NCBI GenBank assembly: GCA_003149345.1 | Contig: QFWI01000011.1 | Span: forward strand, 372,001 to 436,000 | Source: Vampirovibrio chlorellavorus | GTDB lineage: Bacteria; Cyanobacteriota; Vampirovibrionia; Vampirovibrionales; Vampirovibrionaceae | Reading direction: 5' to 3' | DNA: 64,000 bases | In this document: positions 8,230 through 17,082 of the stretch, in pieces | How positions within the stretch are numbered: the first letter of the stretch is position 1 | Layout: each line of letters starts with the position of its first letter | Notes under the pieces: model-generated | The model's database searches: none | Told to the model about the DNA's origin: nothing | The model's input: the letters and a program-made list of their open reading frames with translations, nothing else | Program-made: the position numbers and the translations under genes

Positions 8230-10452
8230 TCAGTCCGTGCCGTTTTCCGATTTTTTGGCCCCAAGCGTCGGCCCACGCCCCCGCTGACGGCGTACCCCAA
8301 TCACATCATTGATCTGACAAATGGCATCCCGCACCCGATCCAGGTGCTTCAGGCTTTCCACATCCAAGGTCAACTCAATGGAGGCGGTGTGATCCGGTAG
8401 GATTTTAACCTTGGTGTTGGACAGGTTGGCGTTACAGTCGGCGATTTTGGTCAAAATGTCCTTCAGCACGCCGACTCGGTCAATGACCTGAATATCAAGT
8501 TTGACCGAATGCTTGGTCTGGTTCTCGCCTTCCCAGCTCACATACATGCGCCGGTTGGGGTTGGAGTGCGCCAGGTTATCGCAGTCATCCCGGTGTATCA
8601 TGACCCCACGGGAGCGGGTGACCACGCCAATAATGCCTTCGCCCGGCAAAGGGTTACAGCATTTGGCGTTCTGGTACATCATGCCTTCCAGTCCCTGAAT
8701 GTCCTGGCCGCTTTTGACCAAAGGGCGCTCCTTGCGGGAAGCAAAGCTGTGTAGCATGGGATCAAAGTCGGTGCTGGGGCCTTTTTTCAGTCGGTTGGTA
8801 ACCCGGTTCAGGTTAATTTCCCCGTAGCCCAGGGCGGCCAATAAATCATCGAGATTGATGTAATTAAGCTCTTCGGCGATTTTGGCCAGTTTGCCGCCGC
8901 GCAAGGCTTCTTCCACCACCGCTCGGGTCAGTTCCGCTTCCAGCAGCTTGCGGCCCTGCTCTACATGCTCTTCCCGGTAGTGCTTTTTGTGCCACTGTCG
9001 AATGCGGGACTTGGCCGTCTGGGTCTGCACAAAGTTAATCCAGTCCAGCCGGGGGGTGCTTTTCTTGCCGGTGATAATCTCGATGATGTCGCCATTTTTG
9101 AGGGCGTTGTTGAGGGGCACAATGCGTCCGTTGACCTTGGCCCCGGTGCAGGTGTTGCCCACTTCCGTGTGGATGCGATAGGCGAAATCCACGGGCGTGG
9201 ATCCCCGAGGCAGCACCACCACCCGCCCTTTGGGGGTGAAGACGAATACTTCGTCCCGGAATAAATCCAGCTTGACCGAATCCACGTACTCCTTGGCGTC
9301 CCCGGCGTCTTCTTTGAGTTCCACCATTTGCCGCAGCCAGGACATTTGCTGCTCTTCGCCACTCTGGCTGGCTTCGGAGGCCCCCACTTCCTTGTACTTC
9401 CAGTGGGCTGCAATCCCGTATTCGGCGATGCGGTGCATGTCCCAGGTGCGAATCTGCACTTCCAGCGGGCGTCCGTAAGGCCCGATGACCGTGGTGTGCA
9501 AGGACTGGTACAGGTTGCTCTTGGGCATAGCGATGTAGTCTTTAAAACGACCCGGAATGGGGGTAAAGGCGTGGTGAATGACCCCCAACACCTCGTAGCA
9601 TTCCCGTTCGCAATTGACGATGACCCGAACGGCGCTGATGTCGTAGATTTCCTGGACTTTTTTCTCCTGGGTCAGCATTTTTTTGTAGATGCTGTAATAG
9701 TTTTTGACCCGCCCGTAAATTTTGGCCTCAATGCCCATGGCGCTGAGCTGATCCTTGATCTTCTCAATCACCAGCAAAATGGTATTGGCCCGTTCATCGG
9801 TGGTGTGGGCAATCTCGCTCTCAATTTCCACGTAGCGATCCGGGTCTAGGTATTTCAGGGAAAGGTCTTCCAGCTCGGCCCGAATTTTACCCATCCCTAG
9901 GCGGTTGGCCAGCGGGGCGAAAATTTCGATGGTCTCGGTGGCTTTCTTAATCTGCTTTTCCGGCTTCATGTGTTCTAAAGTCTGCATGTTGTGCAGGCGA
10001 TCGGCCAGCTTCAGCATAATGACCCGTACATCGTCGGCCATGGCTAAAAACATTTTGCGGAAGTTCTCAGCGTGAGCGTCCTCTTTGGAGGCGAATTCAA
10101 ACTTACCCAGCTTGGTGACCCCCACCACCAGCTTCAGCACCTCTTCCCCAAAGCGCTGCTCAATATCCTCCGGGGTGCTGGCGGTGTCCTCCACCACATC
10201 GTGCAGCAGGGCCGCCATCACCGTGGCCGTATCCACCGGAATGCCCGCCAGAATAATGGCCACATTCACCGGGTGGACAATGTAGTTCTCCATGTTCTTG
10301 CGGTACTGCCCCTCGTGCATGCGTCGGGCGTACTCAAAGGCTTGGGTGACCCGTTGCAGATCACCCTCAGGGCGCTCCTGGGCGCGCAAAAGATCCAGCA
10401 ATTGCGCAAACAGTTCATCTTCCTTCAGGATGCCGGGTTGTAGATTCTGCAC
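8230..10452 (-). CDS. RelA/SpoT homologue, bifunctional (p)ppGpp synthetase/hydrolase
   Basis: A 740-residue long RSH protein controlling the stringent response. The HD hydrolase domain has ALLHDVVEDT (His84-Asp85, Glu88-Asp89). The synthetase domain has GRVKNYYSIYKKM, DISAVRVIV and MPKSNLYQSLHTTV, with the nucleotide-binding stretch ending in VQIRTWDMHRIAE. Then come a TGS domain (about 388-450, FTPKGRVVVLPRGSTPVDFAY), a linker with the conserved cysteine pair in AKCCNPLPGE, and a C-terminal ACT domain (~655-730). Both catalytic centres look intact, so it is probably a bifunctional Rel enzyme. It starts with GTG; AAAGGA lies 12 bases upstream. It is divergent from the exchanger gene. Confidence 0.95.
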   Translation of the reverse strand: MQNLQPGILKEDELFAQLLDLLRAQERPEGDLQRVTQAFEYARRMHEGQYRKNMENYIVHPVNVAIILAGIPVDTATVMAALLHDVVEDTASTPEDIEQRFGEEVLKLVVGVTKLGKFEFASKEDAHAENFRKMFLAMADDVRVIMLKLADRLHNMQTLEHMKPEKQIKKATETIEIFAPLANRLGMGKIRAELEDLSLKYLDPDRYVEIESEIAHTTDERANTILLVIEKIKDQLSAMGIEAKIYGRVKNYYSIYKKMLTQEKKVQEIYDISAVRVIVNCERECYEVLGVIHHAFTPIPGRFKDYIAMPKSNLYQSLHTTVIGPYGRPLEVQIRTWDMHRIAEYGIAAHWKYKEVGASEASQSGEEQQMSWLRQMVELKEDAGDAKEYVDSVKLDLFRDEVFVFTPKGRVVVLPRGSTPVDFAYRIHTEVGNTCTGAKVNGRIVPLNNALKNGDIIEIITGKKSTPRLDWINFVQTQTAKSRIRQWHKKHYREEHVEQGRKLLEAELTRAVVEEALRGGKLAKIAEELNYINLDDLLAALGYGEINLNRVTNRLKKGPSTDFDPMLHSFASRKERPLVKSGQDIQGLEGMMYQNAKCCNPLPGEGIIGVVTRSRGVMIHRDDCDNLAHSNPNRRMYVSWEGENQTKHSVKLDIQVIDRVGVLKDILTKIADCNANLSNTKVKILPDHTASIELTLDVESLKHLDRVRDAICQINDVIGVRRQRGRGPTLGAKKSENGTD

Positions 10453-10541
10453 GGTGCGGAGCGTCCTTTACTCACTCCTTATTATACGGCTTTCCTGGCC
10501 GGATGAAACCCCTCCGGCTGAAGTCCACAGCGGAAAGGGCG

Positions 10542-10577
10542 TGATTTTCCAAAGGGCTTCCGGGTATAATCAAACCC
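10542..10577 (+). promoter_or_regulatory. Promoter with -10 abutting the start codon (leaderless transcript)
   Basis: A perfect -10 hexamer TATAAT is at 10565-10570, only seven bases before the ATG at 10578. Transcription normally starts about 6-8 bases after the -10, so the mRNA would begin at or next to the start codon. A poor -35 (TGATTT, 10542-10547) lies at 17-base spacing. No Shine-Dalgarno motif exists for the downstream gene. Confidence 0.55.
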
Positions 10578-11621
10578 ATGCAGCTCGACCTTTTTCTCTC
10601 CGCTATCGAAATTTTGGTGTTGTTGGTACTCATTGTGGCCTGTTGCGCCCTGTTTACCAACGCCATCGAATGGACTGGCCATCGTTTTAACCTTTCGGAA
10701 GGGGCGGTGGGCAGCGTGTTGGCCGCCGTGGGCACTGCCTTGCCGGAGACGTTGGTTCCCATGATTGCCATTGCCTCAGGGGCGTTTGGCTTATCCACTC
10801 TGGATGCCCATACTGGCCAAGAAATTGGCATTGGAGCCATTTTAGGGGCCCCTTTCCTGTTAGGCACCCTGGCCATGTGGGTCACTGCTGCGGCGGTTTT
10901 TTATTTCGCGGCGGTACAAAAGCGCAGCAGTCACCTGAAGTTTGATCACGCTCTGTTTCGGCGAGATTACCACTACTTCTTCCCGGCCTATCTCGCCGTG
11001 TTTACCGCTGCTTTTATACCCGATCTGCTGGTGAAACGGCTGATTGCTCTGGGGTTGTTAACTTTTTACGGGTTTTATGTGTATCGAACCCTCAAAAAAG
11101 AACACATCCCGGATGAAGAGTTTGATTTACCGGCCCTCACCTTTGCTCCCAAGGCCAAGGAACCCAAAACCTTCATTATTCTGGGCCAACTGGCGGCTAG
11201 TCTTGTTATTTTGCTGGTGCTGGTGCACTTTTTTGTGGGGGAGATCAACGATGTAGCAACGACCTTGGGCGTTCCCGCCCTGGTGTTGAGTTTAATCGTG
11301 ACCCCCATCGCCACCGAGCTGCCGGAAAAGTTCAACAGCGTGGTGTGGATTAAGGCTCGCAAGGACAATTTGGCCCTGGGTAACATTACCGGGGCCATGG
11401 TGTTTCAGAGCTGTATTCCCACGGCCATTGGACTGGCCTTTACCCCCTGGGTGCTGAATCAGCAGGGCCTGCTCAGTGTGGGCCTGTGTTTGGCCTCCTC
11501 GGTGCTTATTTACCTGTGCGCATGGAAGCAACCCCGTCACCTGCCCCAGGTGCTGTTTGGCAGTGGGCTTTTTTACCTCATGTTTCTGTTTTATACCGTG
11601 TACATGTGGGGCAAGCTGTAA
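10578..11621 (+). CDS. Sodium/calcium exchanger family membrane protein
   Basis: A 347-residue polytopic inner-membrane protein of the Ca2+:cation antiporter superfamily. Two alpha-repeats are visible: the first contains AAVGTALPETLVPMIAIASG (residues ~48-67) and the second VTPIATELPEKFNSVVW followed by NITGAMVFQ. These acidic repeats form the ion site. About ten hydrophobic segments are seen, with a short cytosolic loop containing many Lys and Glu residues near residue 180. It would extrude Ca2+ or a similar cation in exchange for Na+ or H+; the ion cannot be told from sequence. The gene is divergent from RSH and appears to be leaderless. Confidence 0.88.
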   Translation: MQLDLFLSAIEILVLLVLIVACCALFTNAIEWTGHRFNLSEGAVGSVLAAVGTALPETLVPMIAIASGAFGLSTLDAHTGQEIGIGAILGAPFLLGTLAMWVTAAAVFYFAAVQKRSSHLKFDHALFRRDYHYFFPAYLAVFTAAFIPDLLVKRLIALGLLTFYGFYVYRTLKKEHIPDEEFDLPALTFAPKAKEPKTFIILGQLAASLVILLVLVHFFVGEINDVATTLGVPALVLSLIVTPIATELPEKFNSVVWIKARKDNLALGNITGAMVFQSCIPTAIGLAFTPWVLNQQGLLSVGLCLASSVLIYLCAWKQPRHLPQVLFGSGLFYLMFLFYTVYMWGKL

Positions 11622-11778
11622 AGTCCTGTCGGGTCGCTGTTGATGGCCCGGTTGCGGGAGGTGGCGCAGGTAGGTGCTGCCTTGGGTGATGAAACGCCAG
11701 CCGATAGCCCGGGGCAGATGGTTTTACGAGTCAAACATTTTGGTGTTTTTGGAGAATTTGAGAAAAGGAAGGCCTTTT

Positions 11779-12861
11779 ATGAGTTTGTTCAGTCCCTTTC
11801 AGCTTCGAGACGTGGTGTTCAGAAATCGCATCGGGATTTCCCCCATGTGTCAGTACTCCTGTCAGGATGGTTTTGCCACGGACTGGCATCTGGTGCATTT
11901 GGGCAGTCGGGCCGCGGGCGGAGCCGGAATGGTCATGGTAGAGGCCACGGCGGTTTCCCCGGAAGGGCGAATTAGCCCGCAGGATCTCGGCATTTGGAAA
12001 GACGCCCACATTGAACCGCTGGCTCGGGTGGCTCGCTTTATTCAGGAGCAAGGGGCCGTTCCTGCCATTCAAATCGCCCATGCCGGGCGCAAGGCCAGCA
12101 CGGCGGCACCTTGGCAGGGGGGGCAGCCTGTGGGCGTGGCGGCCGGTGGTTGGTCGCCCGTGTTGGGACCCAGCGCCATTCCCTTTGATGCAGCTTCGCA
12201 AACCCCGCAGGCCATGACCTTGGCGGATATTGAGACCTTGAAGAGCGCTTTCGCCGAGGCCGCTCGCCGGGCCTTGAAAGCCGGGTTTCAGGTGCTGGAG
12301 CTACATGCCGCTCATGGTTATCTGCTCCATTCCTTCTTATCCCCACTGTCCAACCAACGCAGCGACGCTTACGGCGGCAGTTTGGAGAACCGCATGCGTC
12401 TGCTACTGGAGATTGCCACCGAAGCCCGGCAGATTTGGCCGGAAACCCTGCCCTTGTGGGTGCGTATTTCGGCCACCGATTGGGCCGAGGGTGGCTGGGA
12501 CGTGGATCAGTCCGTGCAACTGGCCATTGAACTGAAAAAACACGGCGTGGACTTGATGGATGTTTCCTCCGGCGGGGCGGTGCCTGATGCTAAAATTCCG
12601 GTCGCACCGGGCTATCAAGTGCCCCTGGCTGAACAAATCCGACAGCAGGCCGGGCTTCCCACAGCGGCGGTAGGTATGATTACCGAGCCCCCGCAAGCCA
12701 ACGCCATTATTGCGCAGGGCCAGGCGGATATGATCCTGCTAGGCCGTGAATCGCTGCGGAATCCCTACTGGCCCTTGCATGCCGCCCATCAGTTGGGGGT
12801 GGATGTGGTCTGGCCTCAGCAGTATGAGCGGGCCAAGCCTCGGGTGCGCCAATCGGTATAA
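11779..12861 (+). CDS. namA: Old Yellow Enzyme, NADPH dehydrogenase (YqjM/NamA type)
   Basis: A 360-residue FMN-dependent ene-reductase with a TIM-barrel fold. The N-terminus RNRIGISPMCQYS carries the Cys that tunes FMN in the YqjM class. HAGRKAS marks the class, and HAAHGYLLHSFLSPLSNQR includes the substrate-binding His pair region; DAYGGSLENR, ISATDW and LGRESLRNPYW complete the FMN site. Such enzymes reduce activated C=C bonds with NADPH, and the natural substrate is usually unknown. The start at 11779 is chosen over an upstream ATG because it has AGGAAGG eight bases away and gives the usual N-terminus. A bidirectional terminator follows. Confidence 0.93.
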   Translation: MSLFSPFQLRDVVFRNRIGISPMCQYSCQDGFATDWHLVHLGSRAAGGAGMVMVEATAVSPEGRISPQDLGIWKDAHIEPLARVARFIQEQGAVPAIQIAHAGRKASTAAPWQGGQPVGVAAGGWSPVLGPSAIPFDAASQTPQAMTLADIETLKSAFAEAARRALKAGFQVLELHAAHGYLLHSFLSPLSNQRSDAYGGSLENRMRLLLEIATEARQIWPETLPLWVRISATDWAEGGWDVDQSVQLAIELKKHGVDLMDVSSGGAVPDAKIPVAPGYQVPLAEQIRQQAGLPTAAVGMITEPPQANAIIAQGQADMILLGRESLRNPYWPLHAAHQLGVDVVWPQQYERAKPRVRQSV

Positions 12862-12878
12862 GTGCTTCTCAATGCTGA

Positions 12879-12912
12879 AAGCCCCGCTTCTTGTTGGAAA
12901 GAGGCGGGGCTT
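12879..12912. terminator. Bidirectional hairpin terminator between OYE and rubrerythrin genes
   Basis: The stem AAGCCCCGC/GCGGGGCTT (12879-12887 with 12904-12912) lies between two convergent genes. The 3' T run is short on the plus strand (CTTCTC), so termination may be only partial. Confidence 0.65.
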
Positions 12913-12970
12913 CTCGCTGCTCGGTAGGTTAAGGAGCGGTTAAGGAGAAATAGGGTTGGCTAGGGTTAGC

Positions 12971-13444
12971 TCATGAGGCGCTGCGTACTTTGTGCAGCAT
13001 CTCGTCGTACTCGGCGGCGTGCAGGGCTTCTACCTTGCGCAGGGCCTTGAAACGCTGGGCCGCCTTCTGGAAAATACTCGCATGCTCACGGGATTCGGCG
13101 GCTTGCTCCTGAAATTCAGCCACGGCGGCGGCATCGCCTTCTTCTAGGGCAATGCGTTCAAAGTCCGGGTACATGTGGTTGGATTCATACAATTCGCCGT
13201 CCCGGGCCAGTTCCAGTAGCTTTTCCACGGTCATGCCCTGTTTGGGGTAGAGCAGTTGCAGGTGGGCAAAGGCGTGGCCGGTTTCCTGGTTGGCGATATT
13301 CTCAAACAGGGCCGACACTTCGGCGTTACCCAGTTCCCGGGCCAGTTTGGCAAAGTACAGGTACTTGCGGTTGGCCATGGATTCGCCAGCAAAGGCGGCT
13401 TCAATGTTCTTGGTGGTTTGGGTGAGGGTTTCCGTTGGGTTCAT
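12971..13444 (-). CDS. Rubrerythrin without rubredoxin domain (erythrin-type peroxidase)
   Basis: A 157-residue di-iron ferritin-like protein. The iron ligands are seen in FAGESMANRKY, NQETGHAFAH and ESREHASIF (two ExxH-type helices). The C-terminal rubredoxin CxxC domain of classical rubrerythrin is absent, so another protein must supply electrons. The expected role is reducing hydrogen peroxide in the cytosol. It follows the PerR-like regulator on the same strand with a 128-base gap, a common pairing in peroxide defence. AAGGA is placed eight bases before the ATG. The C-terminal 40 residues (AQRFKALRKVEALHAAEY) are helical. Confidence 0.9.
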   Translation of the reverse strand: MNPTETLTQTTKNIEAAFAGESMANRKYLYFAKLARELGNAEVSALFENIANQETGHAFAHLQLLYPKQGMTVEKLLELARDGELYESNHMYPDFERIALEEGDAAAVAEFQEQAAESREHASIFQKAAQRFKALRKVEALHAAEYDEMLHKVRSAS

Positions 13445-13572
13445 GCGGCATTCCTTCTTCGGTTTGGTTTCGGCGGGCGGTGTGCTTTTCGCAGGGAATC
13501 AACTGGTAAAGGCTTGACCAGTGAGTATTTTTTAAGGCGCGTGAGTAAGAGCGGTGTTGTTGCCAGGCGCGA

Positions 13573-14010
13573 TCAGGGCTGCTCCGGTTTGGGCCGTTTT
13601 GGACTGTTCTGGGCCATAACCCCATAGAAATTGACCTGATAGTCGGCCACACAGAACCCTTCTCCCGGGGCATTGAACAGGTTTTGCACCCTGTCCCAGG
13701 GAATGTCGTGAATTTGCCCGGTATCCATATCAATGAAGTGATGGTGGTTGCTGACGTTGGCGTCGTAGCGGATGGCGCCCGGCTCCAAAACCACGGTGTT
13801 CAGGATGTTGGCGTCCACCAGCGTGTTCAGGACGTTGTACAGGGTTCCCTTGGAGAGTCCGGGTAGGGCGTCTTTGACCGCCTCGTAGATTGCTTCGGCG
13901 CTGGGGTGGCTGTGGGTGCGCATCATAAAGTCCATAATGACGGCCCGTTGCGGAGTGACCTTGAGGCCTCTCTTGTTCAGGATCTGGCGGATTTTGGCGG
14001 TGGTCATCAT
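13573..14010 (-). CDS. perR: Fur/PerR-family regulator lacking structural zinc cysteines
   Basis: A 145-residue Fur-superfamily repressor. The N-terminal winged helix has LKVTPQRAVIMDF and LSKGTLYNVLNTL. The regulatory metal ligands of PerR can be placed at His35, Asp83, His89/His91 and Asp102 (SNHHHFIDMDTGQIHDI). The four Cys of the structural zinc site (two CxxC pairs) are missing: the positions read DMDT and VMAQ, and the single Cys is Cys120. It probably senses peroxide or metal and represses itself and the rubrerythrin gene. A palindromic AT-rich operator lies just upstream. PerR rather than Fur is inferred from the Asp ligands and the rubrerythrin neighbour. Confidence 0.85.
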   Translation of the reverse strand: MMTTAKIRQILNKRGLKVTPQRAVIMDFMMRTHSHPSAEAIYEAVKDALPGLSKGTLYNVLNTLVDANILNTVVLEPGAIRYDANVSNHHHFIDMDTGQIHDIPWDRVQNLFNAPGEGFCVADYQVNFYGVMAQNSPKRPKPEQP

Positions 14011-14074
14011 GGGGATGGGCGCTCCAAAAGGGGGCTTTGTTTCTGGGTCGGTACCGGTGATCTATAGTTGAATG

Positions 14075-14117
14075 AATACTAAGTGATTTTATTTATTGAT
14101 TAGTATTATATTCTAAT
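14075..14117 (-). promoter_or_regulatory. AT-rich palindromic operator, candidate PerR box
   Basis: ATTAGTATTATATTCTAAT at 14099-14117 is a 7-5-7-like inverted repeat resembling the PerR box (TTATAAT-N-ATTATAA). A second, wider inverted pair, AATACTAA (14075-14082) and TTAGTATT (14100-14107), overlaps it. The site is about 90 bases before the perR start, inside a sharply AT-rich stretch, and so suits autoregulation. Confidence 0.55.
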
Positions 14118-14396
14118 TAAGAATAATTCGTATTTAGTAATTTGTCAACTTCAGGCCAGCAGGTTCTTTTGCTTCTGACCCAAAGGCTTCGGCACTCTCA
14201 TTCATCTATAAATGCTGACTGGAACAAGAATTGAGTCGGCTCAATGTCAGGGGGGCTCTCTGCGGCAGGCCTTTGAAAGAAGTCCTCCAGACTGTGCATT
14301 GTTCTGTCGGCGGGATTCTGCTTGAATGTGGGTGGATGAGCGTCTTGACCGCTGTGTGCGTATCGCCTGAAACTCCTGGAAAATGAGGTCGCTGAA
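14118..14396. other. Intergenic region between perR and the cupin-like gene
   Basis: No gene was found. The first 30 bases are AT-rich and continue the candidate operator region. The rest is of ordinary composition with no terminator, tRNA or riboswitch that I could recognise. It must hold the promoter of the plus-strand cupin-like gene. Confidence 0.4.
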
Positions 14397-15431
14397 ATGA
14401 GTTTGTCTCCCTATGATGCCGTTGAGCCCACCTTGCCCAATGAGTGGCGGCAGTGGGTGGCCAAAAACCTGTTGCAGGGAATCTCACCGGAGGAAGTGGT
14501 GCAGGCACTCGCTCACAATGGCTTTCCCCAGTCGCTGGCGCAGGCGGAAGTCCACACAGCCCTGAATCACCCTTATTTGCAAGGGGCGCAATCCCTGGCC
14601 CTGAAGTTAAAAAAGCGGGATTGGGTCTTGCAGTGCCAGACTATCCTGCTGGAGCAATCGCCCTACTATGGCGGGGTGGAACGCCGGGAGCGCCTGTCGC
14701 GGGATGAGTTTTATGAAACTTACTATTATCGCAACCGCCCGGTGGTCATTACCGGCATGCTGTATCAGTGGCCAGCCATGAGCCGCTGGACGCCCCAGTA
14801 TTTGAAGGCCGAATACGGGCATCTGGAGGTGGAAGTTCAGTGCGGACGCTCCAAAGACCCCAATTACGAGATTAACAGCAACCAGTACAAAAAGCGCATG
14901 CCCTTTGAGGAGTATATCGACTGGGTGGAGAGTGGGCTGGAAACCAATAATTACTACATGACCGCCAATAACTCCGGGCATAACGGCACGGTGCTAAAAG
15001 GCTTGTGGAACGATGTGCCGGTGATTACGGAGTATCTGAAGGACGATCCGGCCAACCCGGGCTTTTTCTGGTACGGCCCCAAGGGTATCATTACCCCCCT
15101 ACACCACGATTTGACCAATAACTTCATGGCCCAGGTCAAAGGGCATAAGCTGATACGCATGATCCCGCCCAGCCGACTGCCAGAGGTTTACAACCACCTG
15201 CATTGCTACTCCCAAGTGGATTTGGGCAACCCGGACTATGAGCGATTCCCCTTGTTTGCCGGCATTCGAACCATTGATGTAATGCTGGCCCCCGGTGAAA
15301 TTCTGTTTTTGCCGGTGGGGTACTGGCATTATGTGTCCGGGGTGGATATTTCCATCACCATGACCTACACCAACTTCATCCCCTTCAACAACTTTGGGGC
15401 CATCTACTCGACTTACGATTACTTTGATTAG
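14397..15431 (+). CDS. Cupin-like / JmjC-type Fe(II)-2-oxoglutarate oxygenase
   Basis: A 344-residue protein with a JmjC-like double-stranded beta-helix (Cupin_8 type). The entry motif NRPVVITGMLYQWPAMSRW is typical of FIH/JMJD5-like proteins. The iron ligands are PLHHDLTNN (HxD) and the distal His in LPVGYWHYV. The co-substrate Lys or Thr is plausibly within GHKLIRMIPP. The first ~90 residues form a helical domain with a repeated LxxxLxxxG pattern. It would hydroxylate a protein or small molecule in the cytosol; the target is unknown. A GAGG lies eight bases upstream of the ATG. Confidence 0.85.
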   Translation: MSLSPYDAVEPTLPNEWRQWVAKNLLQGISPEEVVQALAHNGFPQSLAQAEVHTALNHPYLQGAQSLALKLKKRDWVLQCQTILLEQSPYYGGVERRERLSRDEFYETYYYRNRPVVITGMLYQWPAMSRWTPQYLKAEYGHLEVEVQCGRSKDPNYEINSNQYKKRMPFEEYIDWVESGLETNNYYMTANNSGHNGTVLKGLWNDVPVITEYLKDDPANPGFFWYGPKGIITPLHHDLTNNFMAQVKGHKLIRMIPPSRLPEVYNHLHCYSQVDLGNPDYERFPLFAGIRTIDVMLAPGEILFLPVGYWHYVSGVDISITMTYTNFIPFNNFGAIYSTYDYFD

Positions 15432-15597
15432 CGACCAGTTTGATTCGGTGAGAGGCCTGCTCCAGTGGATTGCAGGGCTTGAGGGCACTTCAGTATCTTA
15501 TCAAAGATTTAGGCGTGTCCGAGATTTCCTGTTACTATGAGATTGGTAGATGGTTTGGTTTGGTGTTTTTAATCACCTTTTCCTCTCAAGGCGGTCC

Positions 15598-16947
15598 ATG
15601 AATTTGAAAAACAGGCTTTTGAAAGCGCTTTTGGTGAATCTGCTCCTGTTAACGCAACTGGGGCTGACCATTTTGCCTGCCAATGCCGCCAATGTCCACA
15701 GTCAGGCCCCGCATCGGGGTGCCTTGAGTCAGGCTGCCGGCTGGGAGGATGATTTTTCCAAGGGGTTTTTGCTGCCTCGCCAGCGTTCCTATAAAAGTTT
15801 GAACCAGATATATCAGTTTGAGCGCTCTCCTCTGGGGAATCGCATCCCGGTGCTGCTGGTGCCCGGACGGGCGGAGGAGTTTCAGCATAATTCCTGGTGG
15901 CGGGCCATTCGTCAGGTGGCTCGGAAAGATTTGGCCTTTAACCGGTATTTCAAGCTGTACGTGTTTTTGTACAACTCCAAGGAAGAGTTGGATGTGCAGG
16001 CCGAGGGGCTGGTAAAACAGCTGAAAACCCGTTTTGGGGATTTGCCGCCCTCCCAGCCCTTTATGTTGGTCACTTACAGTCTGGGTGGGGTTATTGCCCG
16101 GGAAGTGGCCAAAGACCCGGCCTTGCTGGATAAGATTGACACCATTATTGCCATTGCCGTTCCCTTTCACGGTTCTCCCATGTTCGACCCGGACTGGTTC
16201 AGCGAGTATCTCAACCCGCCCACCCGCTCTCCTCTGAGACGATTCTGGGATCGTACCCTGTACCGGGGGTATATGTTCAGTAAAAGTAACTTGACCCGGG
16301 GCTTGAACTGGGACAATTTCGACAGTTCCCGCCCTCAGTTTGACGCGGAAAAGGATCACACGCTGGCGGGGGATCAGGTCATAGTTAAAACCAAGACCTA
16401 TGAAGAGTATCCAAACGCCGATCTCATCCGGCAAAAGACCATTGTCTACGCCAGTTATTTACAAAACGCCTATACCGACCCCGACTCGGTCAACCCGAAA
16501 AGCGCCTTGAAGAAGTCATTGACCCTGCCTCGCACAGCGGTGGATGCCGTACTCCCTTTTTATGGCTTTACCGTGCATGGGGTGCTGACCTATATGGGCC
16601 TGCAACTGGCCAATGTGCCCGCTTACACCCCGGAAGATCCGCAGGGCCGGAACACCTTGCTCTATCGATATAACGATGGGGCCATTCCCGTCAGTAGCAT
16701 GCTATTTCTGAAACCCAGTCCCAAGCCTTATAACGAGGACATCTGGGGCCTGATCAACATGGCCACGGTGCGCAATGTGCGCATTTTTCCCGGCCTGGAT
16801 CACTTGCATATCGGCGAATACAGCCTTCAGAAGAAGCGGCTGGTGACTGCTGATCTGGTGCATCCTGAAGAGGGCAAGCGGTCGCCCCACCACTGGATTC
16901 TCTATGATCTGTTTCGGCGCATGCGGGAATTGAAGCTGCAAGAGTAG
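15598..16947 (+). CDS. Exported alpha/beta hydrolase (lipase-like)
   Basis: A 449-residue protein with a signal peptide (NLKNRLLKALLVNLLLL, cleavage after ANAA) that directs it across the inner membrane. The alpha/beta-hydrolase core has IPVLLVPGRAEEF (oxyanion-side strand), the nucleophile elbow TYSLGGVIAR and a likely catalytic His in GLDHLHIGEYS near the C-terminus. This resembles PGAP1-like or class-3 lipases and esterases acting on lipids or esters outside the cytosol. The start at 15598 is chosen because it yields the signal peptide; an upstream alternative at 15550 would bury it. The substrate is unknown. Confidence 0.82.
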   Translation: MNLKNRLLKALLVNLLLLTQLGLTILPANAANVHSQAPHRGALSQAAGWEDDFSKGFLLPRQRSYKSLNQIYQFERSPLGNRIPVLLVPGRAEEFQHNSWWRAIRQVARKDLAFNRYFKLYVFLYNSKEELDVQAEGLVKQLKTRFGDLPPSQPFMLVTYSLGGVIAREVAKDPALLDKIDTIIAIAVPFHGSPMFDPDWFSEYLNPPTRSPLRRFWDRTLYRGYMFSKSNLTRGLNWDNFDSSRPQFDAEKDHTLAGDQVIVKTKTYEEYPNADLIRQKTIVYASYLQNAYTDPDSVNPKSALKKSLTLPRTAVDAVLPFYGFTVHGVLTYMGLQLANVPAYTPEDPQGRNTLLYRYNDGAIPVSSMLFLKPSPKPYNEDIWGLINMATVRNVRIFPGLDHLHIGEYSLQKKRLVTADLVHPEEGKRSPHHWILYDLFRRMRELKLQE

Positions 16948-17082
16948 ATTCGGGGCGGACGGGCTTGTGAGATGGACGGGCTGGTCTGGGGTCAATGTTG
17001 GCAGAGTGGTATTTGGCATGGCGCTAACATGGTATTAATATGAAAGCCATTGGCCTTCCACACTGATTGGAGATCCCTGTTG

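Noticed and set aside
14206..14508. 100-residue minus-strand frame upstream of the cupin-like gene
   Set aside because: It overlaps the start of the well-supported plus-strand gene and shows no motif or ribosome site.
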